A DNA stretch of 36,256 bases from positions 1-36,256 of the forward strand of contig NZ_JAKZFC010000013.1 in the NCBI RefSeq assembly GCF_022549215.1, read 5' to 3'. Below the pieces are notes generated by a model. It saw nothing but the letters and a program-made list of their open reading frames with translations. It did not search any database and was not told the origin of the DNA. Positions 1-7,789 of the stretch are shown piece by piece (the stretch's first letter is position 1; the number at the start of each line of letters is the position of its first letter). A program made the position numbers and the translations under genes. Origin of the DNA: Solibacillus palustris (GTDB lineage: Bacteria; Bacillota; Bacilli; Bacillales_A; Planococcaceae).

Positions 1-184
1 ATATTTTAAAGAAATTAATGATTAATCTATTTGATTTATCTGAATTGCAAATAGTTTAAAAAATTCCGCAAAAATTTGTAGAGAATTTACTATAAAAGTA
101 AGCTTTATCTACTAATTTATAAATGATTAAGATTTATTTGAGAAAAAACGAATTAAAAAAGAAAAAAGTTTATTAATAAAGTAG

Positions 185-213
185 TTGTTATAAAAGATAA
201 TATCTGATAAAAT
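185..213 (+). promoter_or_regulatory. Probable sigma-A promoter of tRNA-Asp
   Basis: A TTGTTA (-35, 185-190) is separated by exactly 17 bases from TAAAAT (-10, 208-213), and the tRNA begins about 33 bases further on. The surrounding 1-246 is very AT-rich and shows no gene, so such matches can arise by chance. Confidence 0.45.
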
Positions 214-246
214 AAATATTGTCCGAGAGAGTTAATAAAAAAAAAT

Positions 247-322
247 GGTCCCGTGGTGTAGCGGTTAACATGCCTGCCTGTCACGCAGGAGATCGCCGGT
301 TCGATCCCGGTCGGGACCGCCA
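247..322 (+). tRNA. tRNA-Asp (GTC)
   Basis: The 7-bp acceptor arms GGTCCCG and CGGGACC close a complete cloverleaf. The anticodon stem CCTGC/GCAGG (273-277/285-289) carries the loop CTGTCAC with anticodon GTC at 280-282, which reads aspartate codons. The T-arm GCCGG-TTCGATC-CCGGT is canonical. The discriminator is G319 and the CCA end (320-322) is encoded in the DNA. It stands alone here with its own promoter and a downstream hairpin. Confidence 0.97.
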
Positions 323-338
323 TATACATTGACTATCC

Positions 339-368
339 AAGTAATTCGCAAAGCGGATTACTTTATTT
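339..368 (+). terminator. Probable terminator after tRNA-Asp
   Basis: An 11-bp stem (339-349 with 353-363, AAGTAATTCGC against GCGGATTACTT, one G-T pair) with an AAA loop is followed by a short T-rich run (TTTATTT). It fits termination of the tRNA transcript, although the T-tract is interrupted. Confidence 0.6.
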
Positions 369-441
369 GGTTTGTAAAGCATATGTTTTGAACACTACCC
401 TTGCGGGAAAAAATTCCCTAAGCTGTTAAGGAGGAGTGTTG

Positions 442-780
442 ATGAATAAAAACGGTTTATTAGTGTGCCTGGCCATTTGTCTCATCTTCTTGCTAATTTT
501 GAGTACTAAGGCTTGTAAAGATGAAATTTTAGAAATTGAAGAAAGTAATGCACATAGATGGCAAAAATATATGAACGAACAAGAATATGAGCAAGTAAAA
601 ATCGGCATGCCTTACATGGAGGTTGTAAAAATTGCCGGTGGGGCAGGGAAAGAAATTAAAAAAAATGTATATGAGTGGAATGATGAGTTACTATTGACGC
701 AAGGCTTCAGACTAACTTTTAAAGACGATAAAGTTACGAAGAAAGAAATTGTTGAACGTCGAGGAAATTCTTCACGATAA
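442..780 (+). CDS. Small exported or lipoprotein-like protein (DUF3862/SmpA-like)
   Basis: The product is 112 residues. The N-terminus is a basic MNKNG followed by about 18 hydrophobic residues and a cysteine (STKAC). This resembles a lipoprotein signal, but Lys at -2 makes the lipobox poor, so a plain signal anchor is also possible. After a charged spacer, the IGMPYMEVVKIAGG segment and the later YEW resemble the GMtyeeVkkilGG pattern of small DUF3862/BLIP-SmpA-fold proteins (recalled from memory). ATG 442 was chosen because AAGGAGG (428-434) lies 7 bases upstream; GTG 436 and TTG 439 are in frame but too close to it. It is monocistronic, between two hairpin terminators. Function is not known. 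Confidence 0.75.
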   Translation: MNKNGLLVCLAICLIFLLILSTKACKDEILEIEESNAHRWQKYMNEQEYEQVKIGMPYMEVVKIAGGAGKEIKKNVYEWNDELLLTQGFRLTFKDDKVTKKEIVERRGNSSR

Positions 781-784
781 ATGA

Positions 785-818
785 AAGTCTTATTGGCGAT
801 TTGCTAATAAGGCTTTTT
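785..818 (+). terminator. Rho-independent terminator
   Basis: AAGTCTTATT (785-794) pairs with AATAAGGCTT (806-815) through one G-T pair and an 11-base loop, then runs into T residues. It begins 5 bases after the stop of the small exported protein. Confidence 0.8.
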
Positions 819-844
819 GTTATGCATGAAATAAGTGATACATT

Positions 845-873
845 TTGAACAATTGAGCTACTTCAAGTAAACT
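845..873 (+). promoter_or_regulatory. Candidate promoter of the tsaEB-rimI-tsaD operon
   Basis: TTGAAC (845-850) and TAAACT (868-873) are spaced by 17 bases, 37 bases before tsaE. The -10 is imperfect. Confidence 0.4.
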
Positions 874-909
874 AGAAGTAGAGGATTTTTTTGTGGAAGG
901 AAGCACAAT

Positions 910-1362
910 ATGATATTTGAAAAACAAGTATATACATTAGAAGAAACACAAGCACTTGCTTTAACGTTGGCTACATTAGTTGAGCCACAATATACGATTA
1001 CGTTAGAAGGCGACTTAGGTGCCGGTAAGACGACATTTACGCAAAGCTTTGCAAAGGGATTAGGCATCAAACGTACGGTGAATAGCCCCACATTTACGAT
1101 TATGAAGCAGTATGAGGGACGTATTGCCTTAAACCATTTAGATGTCTATCGTTTAGAGGATAGTGATGAGGATTTAGGTTGGGATGAAATCTTTTATGGC
1201 GATGCGGTAACAGTTGTTGAATGGGCACATTTAATAGAAGATGAGCTACCAAAAGAACGTTTGGCAATAGAAATTACACGTATTGATGATACAAGTCGAA
1301 AATTTGTATTAAAACCAGTAGGTGAGAAATACATGCGCCTTTGTAAGGAGTTAATAAAATGA
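910..1362 (+). CDS. tsaE: tRNA t6A biosynthesis ATPase TsaE
   Basis: TsaE (YdiB in Bacillus) is the small ATPase that works with TsaB and TsaD to make N6-threonylcarbamoyl-adenosine at position 37 of ANN-decoding tRNAs. The 150-residue product has the P-loop GDLGAGKTT (residues 34-42), the SPTF motif after it, the HLDVYRL segment and a VVEWA motif, all in the usual order and at normal length. A GGAAGG ribosome binding site precedes ATG 910. It is the first gene of a tightly packed four-gene operon: its stop overlaps the next start as ATGA. The neighbours tsaB, rimI and tsaD make the identification secure. Confidence 0.97.
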   Translation: MIFEKQVYTLEETQALALTLATLVEPQYTITLEGDLGAGKTTFTQSFAKGLGIKRTVNSPTFTIMKQYEGRIALNHLDVYRLEDSDEDLGWDEIFYGDAVTVVEWAHLIEDELPKERLAIEITRIDDTSRKFVLKPVGEKYMRLCKELIK

Positions 1363-2063
1363 TTTGGTTAGGGATAGAAACAGCAAATGCCCCGCTTTCT
1401 ATTGCAATAGTTAAAGATGGTAAAGTGGTAGCAGAAGTTGTACAAAATATTAAATTAACGCATTCAGTAGGTGCAATGCCTGCTATTGAAGAAGTAATAA
1501 ACAAAGCAGGAATTACATCAGCTGAAATCGATGCGATAGCGGTATCAGAAGGGCCAGGTTCGTACACGGGTGTGCGTATTGGAGTTACATTAGCAAAAAC
1601 ATTAGCCTGGTCATTGCAAAAGCCTTTAGTAGGTGTATCAAGTTTAAAGGTATTAGCCGCGAATGTACGTGTATCTAACTATACGGTATGTGCGTTGTTT
1701 GATGCACGTCGTCAAAACGTTTATGCTGGAGTTTACGAAGGAATTACGCAAACGCCAATTATCGAGGACCATCATGATCATATTGATGGATTATTAACTA
1801 ATCTAGATGCATTAAAGCGTCCTGTATTATTTGTAGGTACAGATGTTGAGGTTTATTTTGAAAAAATTCAGGAAGTATTAGGTGAACGTGCTGTCCGTGT
1901 GCCCTATACTCTAGACTTACCACGTGCGTCAGAGCTAATTGCAGTAGCAGAGGTACAAGAGCTGCCTTCAGTGGATGCGGTTCATGCGTTTGTACCACAG
2001 TATCGTCGTATTGCTGAGGCTGAAGCGAACTGGATTAAGGAACAGAAAAAGGAGCAACAATAA
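1359..2063 (+). CDS. tsaB: tRNA t6A biosynthesis protein TsaB
   Basis: TsaB (YdiC) is an ASKHA-fold paralogue of TsaD that lacks catalytic metal ligands and forms the scaffold of the TsaB-TsaD-TsaE complex. The 234-residue product opens with the family's beta-strand GIETANAPLSIAIV and contains AVSEGPGSYTGVRIGVTLAKTLA, the characteristic GPGS(Y/F)TG(V/L)R(I/V)G block. Its start overlaps the tsaE stop by four bases (ATGA) and its stop overlaps the rimI start (TAATG), so translation of the operon is probably coupled. Confidence 0.96.
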   Translation: MIWLGIETANAPLSIAIVKDGKVVAEVVQNIKLTHSVGAMPAIEEVINKAGITSAEIDAIAVSEGPGSYTGVRIGVTLAKTLAWSLQKPLVGVSSLKVLAANVRVSNYTVCALFDARRQNVYAGVYEGITQTPIIEDHHDHIDGLLTNLDALKRPVLFVGTDVEVYFEKIQEVLGERAVRVPYTLDLPRASELIAVAEVQELPSVDAVHAFVPQYRRIAEAEANWIKEQKKEQQ

Positions 2064-2506
2064 TGGTACAGTATCGTAAAATGACGCTTGAAGATGTTCC
2101 AACAGTTCATGCGATTGAGGTTGCGACGTTTCCAACACCATGGACGTTAGATTCATTTTACTATGAGTTGAACGAAAATCAGTTTTCGCATTATTTAGTA
2201 GCGGAAAATGAAGCTGGTGAACTCGTTGGATTTTGCGGTCTATGGCTTGTTATTGATACAGCACAAATTACGAATGTGGCGGTTGTTGAATCAGTTCGTG
2301 GACAAGGTATTGGTGAAGCGTTAATGCGTGAAGCAATGCGTGTTGCTAAAGAAGCGAATATGGATGTTATGAGTTTAGAAGTACGCGTAACAAACACCGT
2401 TGCGCAAAATTTATATCGCAAACTTGGCTTCCAAGATGGTGGCATTCGTAAAGGCTACTATACGGATAATCAAGAAAATGCGTTAGTAATGTGGGTGAAT
2501 TTATAA
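2063..2506 (+). CDS. rimI: Ribosomal protein bS18 N-alanine acetyltransferase RimI
   Basis: This is a GNAT-fold acetyltransferase of 147 residues, the usual RimI length. It has the acetyl-CoA P-loop-like segment RGQGIGEAL, the beta-4 strand [13 protein letters not shown], and the C-terminal [14 protein letters not shown] block followed by [16 protein letters not shown], which is typical of RimI (GYY...ED/NALVM). RimI acetylates the N-terminal alanine of bS18 and is commonly encoded with the t6A genes (ydiD in Bacillus). It overlaps both neighbours by TAATG junctions. Confidence 0.93.
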   Translation: MVQYRKMTLEDVPTVHAIEVATFPTPWTLDSFYYELNENQFSHYLVAENEAGELVGFCGLWLVIDTAQITNVAVVESVRGQGIGEALMREAMRVAKEANMDVMSLEVRVTNTVAQNLYRKLGFQDGGIRKGYYTDNQENALVMWVNL

Positions 2507-3519
2507 TGGATCATTATATATTAGCAATAGAAACAAGCTGCGATGAAACAGCAGCGGCAATTATTAAAAATGGTACTGAAATTATTTCTAATGTCGTATC
2601 ATCTCAAATTGAGAGTCATAAGCGCTTTGGTGGAGTTGTGCCAGAAATTGCGTCACGCCATCATGTAGAGCAAATGACAATTGTGTTAGAAGAAGCGTTG
2701 AAGCAAGCTGAAATGGTACCAAAGGAATTGACAGCAGTAGCTGTAACAGAGGGACCAGGGTTAGTTGGGGCATTATTAATCGGTATTAATGCAGCAAAAG
2801 CATTTGCCTTTGTGAATGGGTTACCGTTAATCGGCACACATCATATTGCGGGACATATTTATGCGAATAATTTAGTACAGCCAATGGAATTTCCGTTGCT
2901 TGCTTTAGTCGTATCTGGCGGTCATACAGAACTTGTATTTATGCGCGAACATGGATCATTTGAAGTGATCGGTGAAACGCGAGACGATGCAGCTGGTGAG
3001 GCTTATGACAAAGTAGCACGTGTGTTAAACATGCCATATCCAGGGGGACCTCATATTGACCGTTTAGCGCATGAGGCAACGGAGGCGGTGAAATTCCCAC
3101 GAGTTTGGTTAGAAGAAGGTTCGTATGATTTTAGCTTTAGTGGGTTAAAATCGGCGGTTATCAACTACAAGCATAATATGGATCAACGTGGTGAGGCAAT
3201 CATTCCAGAGCAAGTCGCAAAAGGCTTCCAAGATAGTGTTGTTGAAGTATTAACGGCTAAAACCGTGCGTGCAGCACGTGAATTTGGTGTGAAGCAAGTG
3301 ATTGCAGCGGGTGGTGTATCGGCGAACAAAGGTTTACGTAGTGCACTTGAAACAGCATTTGAACAAGAAGGTATTCCATTTTTCGTACCACCGTTAAAAT
3401 TATGTACAGATAATGCTGCAATGATTGGTGCAGCTGCTTATCAAATGTATGAAGCAGGTGTGCGCGGGAATTTAGCGATGAATGGACGTCCTGGAATGGA
3501 ACTAACTAGCTGGAAATAA
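2506..3519 (+). CDS. tsaD: tRNA N6-adenosine threonylcarbamoyltransferase TsaD
   Basis: TsaD (Gcp/YdiE) transfers threonylcarbamoyl from its adenylate to A37 of tRNA. The 337-residue product has the ASKHA signature [13 protein letters not shown] at its start, [13 protein letters not shown], the metal-binding H-x3-H (His113 and His117 in THHIAGH), VSGGHTEL, the GEAYDKVAR segment, and the C-terminal [11 protein letters not shown] with the third metal-ligand Asp. ATG 2506 overlaps the rimI stop (TAATG) and gives the family's usual N-terminus; an in-frame GTG at 2491 would add five residues and is less likely. A strong terminator follows at 3529. The next 500 bases hold a DnaA-box cluster. Confidence 0.97.
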   Translation: MDHYILAIETSCDETAAAIIKNGTEIISNVVSSQIESHKRFGGVVPEIASRHHVEQMTIVLEEALKQAEMVPKELTAVAVTEGPGLVGALLIGINAAKAFAFVNGLPLIGTHHIAGHIYANNLVQPMEFPLLALVVSGGHTELVFMREHGSFEVIGETRDDAAGEAYDKVARVLNMPYPGGPHIDRLAHEATEAVKFPRVWLEEGSYDFSFSGLKSAVINYKHNMDQRGEAIIPEQVAKGFQDSVVEVLTAKTVRAAREFGVKQVIAAGGVSANKGLRSALETAFEQEGIPFFVPPLKLCTDNAAMIGAAAYQMYEAGVRGNLAMNGRPGMELTSWK

Positions 3520-3528
3520 ACATATAGT

Positions 3529-3575
3529 AAGCATGATGAAATGGAAAGTAATAATCCAATTCATCATGCTTTTTT
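3529..3575 (+). terminator. Rho-independent terminator of the tsa operon
   Basis: A 12-bp perfect stem, AAGCATGATGAA (3529-3540) with TTCATCATGCTT (3560-3571), is closed by a 19-base loop and followed by TTTTT. Confidence 0.88.
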
Positions 3576-3705
3576 CTATGGGATTTTAAGTAAGAGAAAT
3601 GCAAAGATTTTTTAGAATAATATAAAATAGTCGTAACTTGTATTTTATGATATGAAAATGTCTTTTATAACAACTTTTTATTTAATGTACAATTTTTCTG
3701 AAAAA

Positions 3706-3916
3706 TTATCCACAGAAAAAGTGATTAATCCTCAAAAAGGTGTGCGAACATGCGTACTTATACACAAAGTGTGAATAACTTGTGGAAAACTTGTGATTTA
3801 TCTATATGTAGTGGCTATTTTTTCACAAGGTTATGTGAATAAAAATAATTTTAAATGTGGATAATGTGGAAAACACTGTTGATATGTTGATATGACTGGA
3901 TTTATTTTGTGAATAA
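3706..3916. promoter_or_regulatory. Cluster of six consensus DnaA boxes
   Basis: Six perfect matches to the DnaA 9-mer TTATNCACA lie within 211 bases of non-coding DNA. On the plus strand they are at 3706-3714 (TTATCCACA) and 3758-3766 (TTATACACA). On the minus strand they are at 3770-3778, 3834-3842, 3856-3864 (TTATCCACA) and 3908-3916. One-mismatch copies (TGTGGAAAA at 3781-3789 and 3865-3873, TTTTTCACA at 3819-3827) add to the density. No dnaA/dnaN gene is nearby, so this is probably not oriC. It more likely titrates DnaA or regulates an adjacent promoter. I recall that Bacillus subtilis has DnaA-box clusters outside oriC, one near gcp (tsaD). Confidence 0.8.
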
Positions 3917-4080
3917 AATTGTGGGTTATTTTGTCGAAATTCAGCGTATTGACCTATATATATGTCGAATAGTCAACTGGAAATGAATTATTCATTGGTA
4001 TTACACAATAATAATGAAGAGGTAAGGAATTTCTTTAGAAATGGGTATAGTGTAAAAACAGCAGAATAGGGGGTATTTTC

Positions 4081-4467
4081 ATGAATTATTTAAAAGAACG
4101 CAACAAAATGATTGTATTGCTTGTAGTTGGCGTGGTGATTTTAATAGGTGTCCTTTATTTACTGAGTAGTACAGGGAATGGTGTGTTTTTAGCTTCGTAT
4201 AGTGGCATCTTTATAATTTTCGCGTTGGTTTTATATCCGTTAGCGCTTGTATATGGGAGAAGTCAGATGGTCGATATTTTTCATAGTATCCGTATCGGGG
4301 CAAGACAACCGTTTCTAACGAAAAAGGCTAATTCGCCGTGGAAGGTACTAACTGCGGCATTGAATACGGTCATCGCGTTATTGACTATTATTTTCTTTGG
4401 TTGGATTTATGGGGCCTATACGGCATATCAAAAGCTACAAATGTTAAAAAGTTATCATGTGAAATAG
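4081..4467 (+). CDS. Small three-helix membrane protein, unknown function
   Basis: The 128-residue product has three clear hydrophobic segments, at about residues 10-29, 36-58 and 91-112. A positively charged loop between the second and third (RIGARQPFLTKKANSPWK) and a basic C-terminus suggest inside-positive topology. ATG 4081 follows a GGGGG-type ribosome binding site. I recognise no family. It lies between the DnaA-box cluster and a hairpin, with the ABC-F gene facing it, and is transcribed alone. In Bacillus the gene after tsaD is ydiF, so this small gene is an insertion in the conserved order. Confidence 0.75.
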   Translation: MNYLKERNKMIVLLVVGVVILIGVLYLLSSTGNGVFLASYSGIFIIFALVLYPLALVYGRSQMVDIFHSIRIGARQPFLTKKANSPWKVLTAALNTVIALLTIIFFGWIYGAYTAYQKLQMLKSYHVK

Positions 4468-4472
4468 TAAAA

Positions 4473-4518
4473 GGAGAACGCGAGTATTTCTATTACATAC
4501 ATGCGTTCTCCATATTTT
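4473..4518 (+). terminator. Probable terminator after the small membrane protein
   Basis: A perfect 9-bp stem GGAGAACGC/GCGTTCTCC (4473-4481 with 4503-4511) is followed by ATATTTTAT. The loop is long (21 bases) and the T-run imperfect. Confidence 0.55.
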
Positions 4519-4529
4519 ATCCCGCATTA

Positions 4530-4600
4530 AGGGACAGTAAGATGCCTACTTCAAACTGGCACATGAAACGAGAAGGCTAAGTGGGCGATTCACTGTCCCT
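4530..4600. repeat. Imperfect palindrome bounded by AGGGACAGT/ACTGTCCCT
   Basis: The outer 9 bp are perfect inverted repeats (4530-4538 and 4592-4600). The similarity continues inward: GCCTACTT on the left faces the complement of AAGTGGGC on the right, so the arms are about 22 bases long with mismatches. It has the size and shape of a REP/BIME-like or miniature mobile repeat between convergent genes. No second copy was seen in this window. Confidence 0.45.
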
Positions 4601-4625
4601 AATAGCCCGATTGGTGAAAGCTAAT

Positions 4626-4658
4626 GCTCAGTGGCGATGGGGGAAACCCCCACTGAGC
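4626..4658. terminator. GC-rich hairpin between convergent genes
   Basis: GCTCAGTG (4626-4633) pairs with CACTGAGC (4651-4658), and an inner GGGG/CCCC stem surrounds AAA. It sits 12 bases past the ABC-F stop on the minus strand. Neither side has a good T-tract, so termination is inferred from position and stem strength only. Confidence 0.4.
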
Positions 4659-4669
4659 AAAGTTTCTCT

Positions 4670-6610
4670 TTATAGCTGTTCTAGTTCTTCGTTTAGTTCA
4701 AGCCATTCCATTTCAAATGTTTCGTGCTGCTCTTTGGCTTCAGATAGTTCAGTTTGGATGGCTAATGTTTTTTCGTGGTCTGAGAAAACAGCTGGGTCGC
4801 ATAGTTGTTCTTCAAACTGAATAATTTTTTCATCAAGTGTCGCCATATTTTTTTCAATGTCTTCAATAGTGCGTCGAATATGGCGTTCACGCTTTTTGGC
4901 ATCTTTATCAATCATAGTTGTTGATTTGGTTTGTGTAGACGTTTCTTGTGATTTTGCCTCAGTTGCAGCGGCTTTCATCGCTGCTAGTTCTTCAAGCTCT
5001 TGTTTTTTCTCAAGGTAGTAATCGTAATCCCCTAAATACTCAAATGAGCCTGTCCCTGATAATTCCACAACCTTTGTCGCAATACGGTTAATGAAATAAC
5101 GGTCATGCGATACGAATAATAACGTTCCAGGATAATCGATTAATGCGTTTTCTAAAATTTCTTTGCTATCTAAATCTAGGTGGTTTGTAGGTTCATCGAG
5201 CACAAGGAAATTTGATTTTTGCATCATTAATTTTGCCAAAGCTAAGCGTGCCTTTTCGCCACCAGATAATGAATTGACGGTTTTCGAAACGTCATCACCA
5301 CTAAATAGGAAGCGACCTAAAATGCTGCGTATATCCTTTTCATTCATTAATGGCCACTCATCCCAAAGCTCGTTTAGTACAGCTTTGTTTGAATGCAGTT
5401 TTGCTTGCTCTTGGTCGTAGTAGCTGATTTGTACATTTGTACCGTAGCGAATATCGCCAGTTAAAGTGGCTAAATCCTTTACGATTGTTTTTAGTAATGT
5501 GGATTTACCAACACCGTTTGGACCGACTAATGCAATGCGATCTTCACGGAATACACGCATATTAATATTGGACGAGATTTCTTTATCGGGGTATCCAATC
5601 TTTAAGTCATCAATCGATAATACGTCATTCCCACTTTGGCGTTCAATAGTGAAGCCAAAGCTTGCACTTTTTTCATCGCCATCGGGAGAATCCATCCAGT
5701 TTGTTTTTTCTAATACTTTGCGACGTGATTGCGCCATCTTTGTTGTTGAAGCGCGGGCCAAGTTTTTTTGGATAAATGTTTCGAGCTTAGCCTTTTCATC
5801 CATTTGGCGCTCGTACATCTTCATGTCGCGCTCATAGTTTTTTGCTTTTTCATCTAAATAGGCGCTGTAGTTGCCTACATATTTTGATACTTTCGTGCGT
5901 GATACTTCGTAAACAGTTGAAACAACTTGATCTAGGAAGTATCGGTCATGTGAAACGATTAAAATGGCGCCGTCATAGCCTTTTAAATAGCCTTCTAGCC
6001 ATGAAAGTGTTTCGATATCTAAATGGTTTGTCGGTTCGTCAAGGATTAGTAAGTCAGGTTTTGACAGTAACAGTTTCGCAAGTGCAAGGCGGGTACGTTG
6101 ACCACCTGAAAGCGATTGAATCGGTTTGTCATAATCAGCAGGGAAAAATTGCATTCCGTGCAAGATAGAGCGAGTATCTGCTTCGTATTGATAGCCGCCC
6201 GCATCTTTAAAATCATATTGCAATTGATCGTATTCTGCCATAACCCGTCCGTAAATATCACTGTTTTCATAAACAGTTGGATCGGCCATTTGTTGTTCGA
6301 GTTGACGCAGCTTTTGCTCTTGAATACGCAGTGCGTTAAAAATTGTCATCATTTCGTCCCAAATAGACAAGTCCGAATCTATGCCTGCATGCTGCTCTAA
6401 ATAACCAACGCGAATATCTTTTGGAATAATAATTTCACCAGAATCATAGCTCATTTGACCAGCAATAATTTTTAGGAGAGTCGATTTACCTGCACCGTTG
6501 CGTCCCACTAATGCTACGCGGTCACGATGTTGTACCTCAAGTTTGACACCGCTTAAAATTTCATCGGTAATGAAGGATTTATATAATTGATTTACTTGTA
6601 AGACAATCAT
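4670..6610 (-). CDS. ydiF: ABC-F family ATPase, YdiF-like
   Basis: This is a cytosolic ABC-F protein of 646 residues: two ATP-binding cassettes in one chain and no membrane domain. Cassette 1 has Walker A GRNGAGKST, signature LSGGQ and Walker B LLILDEPTNHLD. Cassette 2 has GPNGVGKST, LSGGE and FLVLDEPTNHLD. They are joined by a charged linker (about residues 240-320) that in this family contacts the ribosome. A C-terminal coiled-coil tail follows a Lys/Ala/Thr-rich stretch. ABC-F proteins act on translating ribosomes. The chromosomal position matches ydiF of Bacillus rather than an antibiotic-protection gene of the Vga/Lsa type, but the exact subfamily cannot be settled by eye. GAGGTG precedes the ATG. 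Confidence 0.92.
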   Translation of the reverse strand: MIVLQVNQLYKSFITDEILSGVKLEVQHRDRVALVGRNGAGKSTLLKIIAGQMSYDSGEIIIPKDIRVGYLEQHAGIDSDLSIWDEMMTIFNALRIQEQKLRQLEQQMADPTVYENSDIYGRVMAEYDQLQYDFKDAGGYQYEADTRSILHGMQFFPADYDKPIQSLSGGQRTRLALAKLLLSKPDLLILDEPTNHLDIETLSWLEGYLKGYDGAILIVSHDRYFLDQVVSTVYEVSRTKVSKYVGNYSAYLDEKAKNYERDMKMYERQMDEKAKLETFIQKNLARASTTKMAQSRRKVLEKTNWMDSPDGDEKSASFGFTIERQSGNDVLSIDDLKIGYPDKEISSNINMRVFREDRIALVGPNGVGKSTLLKTIVKDLATLTGDIRYGTNVQISYYDQEQAKLHSNKAVLNELWDEWPLMNEKDIRSILGRFLFSGDDVSKTVNSLSGGEKARLALAKLMMQKSNFLVLDEPTNHLDLDSKEILENALIDYPGTLLFVSHDRYFINRIATKVVELSGTGSFEYLGDYDYYLEKKQELEELAAMKAAATEAKSQETSTQTKSTTMIDKDAKKRERHIRRTIEDIEKNMATLDEKIIQFEEQLCDPAVFSDHEKTLAIQTELSEAKEQHETFEMEWLELNEELEQL

Positions 6611-6819
6611 GTTTACACCTCAGTTTCTTCTATTTAGTTTAAAGGATGGACACACGACGTGCAACGATGGATACTTTACTTGGAGCTAGTAGTTTAGTAA
6701 GATTAACTTGTTTCTGCTAAATTGGGGAACTCAGGCTAAGTGTGTCACATCGTGTGGCAACGTCAATACGCTGAGGGGTAATTGATAACGAATTCCAATA
6801 ATAAGAAGGAGGAGAATGT

Positions 6820-7452
6820 GTGAAACCAGAAGCAAAAATTCCACAAGCAACAACGAAAAGACTCCCTCTGTATTATCGATTTTTAAAAAACTTCGCAAAT
6901 GAAGGTATAAAACGTATTTCATCACAAGAATTAAGTGATGCGATGAAAATAGATTCTGCTACAATTCGTCGAGACTTTTCTTATTTTGGAGCACTTGGTA
7001 AGAAGGGCTATGGCTACGATGTAAACTATTTACTCGAATTTTTCCGCCAAACCTTAGATCAAGATGAAGCGATGAATGTTGCCCTAATTGGGGTAGGGAA
7101 CTTAGGAAATGGTTTATTAAAATACAATTTCCAAAAAAACCACAATACACGTATTGTGGTGGCGTTTGACTCGAAAGCGCCTTATGAGGGAACAATGATT
7201 AGTAATATTCCGGTATTCCATCCAGATCGTTTAGAGGATATGTATGAGGAATTTGGCGCGGAATTAGCGATTTTAACAGTTCCATCACGCTCAGCGCAAA
7301 TGATGACTGACCGCCTTGTGAACATGAATGCAAAAGGAATATTAAATTTCACGCCTGTACGACTTTCTGTGCCAGAGACGTTAAAGGTTATGAACATTGA
7401 TTTATCTGTGGAGTTGCAGGCACTTATCTATTTAGTAAGAAATTCACATTAG
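6820..7452 (+). CDS. rex: Redox-sensing transcriptional repressor Rex
   Basis: Rex is a homodimeric repressor that leaves its operators when the NADH/NAD+ ratio rises, switching on fermentative and respiratory genes. The 210-residue product has the N-terminal winged helix (about 10-75, with [21 protein letters not shown], the recognition-helix region) and a Rossmann domain starting [12 protein letters not shown] (GxGxxG at 91-96). A domain-swapped helix lies at the C-terminus. The start is GTG 6820, 7 bases after AAGGAGG (6806-6812). An ATG at 6816 is out of frame and stops at once. It is divergent from the ABC-F gene and upstream of tatA. No consensus Rex box (TTGTGA-N6-TCACAA) was found upstream. 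Confidence 0.96.
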   Translation: MKPEAKIPQATTKRLPLYYRFLKNFANEGIKRISSQELSDAMKIDSATIRRDFSYFGALGKKGYGYDVNYLLEFFRQTLDQDEAMNVALIGVGNLGNGLLKYNFQKNHNTRIVVAFDSKAPYEGTMISNIPVFHPDRLEDMYEEFGAELAILTVPSRSAQMMTDRLVNMNAKGILNFTPVRLSVPETLKVMNIDLSVELQALIYLVRNSH

Positions 7453-7459
7453 TAACAAA

Positions 7460-7487
7460 TTGTTCACATTACTAAAAATGGTAAAAT
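7460..7487 (+). promoter_or_regulatory. Candidate promoter for tatA-tatC
   Basis: TTGTTC (7460-7465) and TAAAAT (7482-7487) are 16 bases apart, 48 bases before the tatA start. A direct repeat TTCACATTA(G/C)TAA (7443 and 7463) overlaps the -35 and could be an operator. Confidence 0.4.
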
Positions 7488-7535
7488 GTTTTTAATTACT
7501 GTAAAATGTACATAATAATAGAGGAGGTGGCTATA

Positions 7536-7772
7536 GTGGAAGTCGTTGTGCATTTAAGTGCGATTACACCTGTAAGCCTAATTATCATTGGTCTTATTGC
7601 TTTATTAATTTTTGGTCCAAAAAAATTACCATCTTTAGGTCGTGCTATGGGGACAACTTTACGTGAGTTCCGTAGTGCTACAAAAGGACTAACAGATGAT
7701 GACGATGATGATTACAAAACAAAAAAAACTGTCATTGAACATAAAGATAACGAAAAACCTAACGATAAGTAA
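7536..7772 (+). CDS. tatA: Twin-arginine translocase subunit TatA
   Basis: TatA forms the pore-like assembly of the Tat system, which exports folded proteins across the membrane. The 78-residue product has a short outside N-terminus, one membrane helix (about 8-26), the hinge FGPKKLPSLGRAMG and an amphipathic helix. A DDDDDD acidic run then leads into a hydrophilic tail, as in Bacillus TatAy. GTG 7536 was chosen because GGAGG (7523-7527) is 8 bases upstream; longer in-frame starts would run through this ribosome binding site. tatC follows 17 bases later. Confidence 0.95.
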   Translation: MEVVVHLSAITPVSLIIIGLIALLIFGPKKLPSLGRAMGTTLREFRSATKGLTDDDDDDYKTKKTVIEHKDNEKPNDK

Positions 7773-7789
7773 ATTAAGGATGTCTTATT

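Noticed and set aside
3706-3916. DnaA-box cluster as the chromosomal origin
   Set aside because: dnaA, dnaN, rpmH and other origin genes are absent, and no AT-rich unwinding element with DnaA-trio-like repeats was clear. A secondary cluster fits better.
7443-7475. Direct repeat TTCACATTAsTAA as a Rex operator
   Set aside because: Rex boxes are inverted repeats (TTGTGA-N6-TCACAA); this is a direct repeat and partly lies in the rex coding end. Noted under the tatA promoter only.
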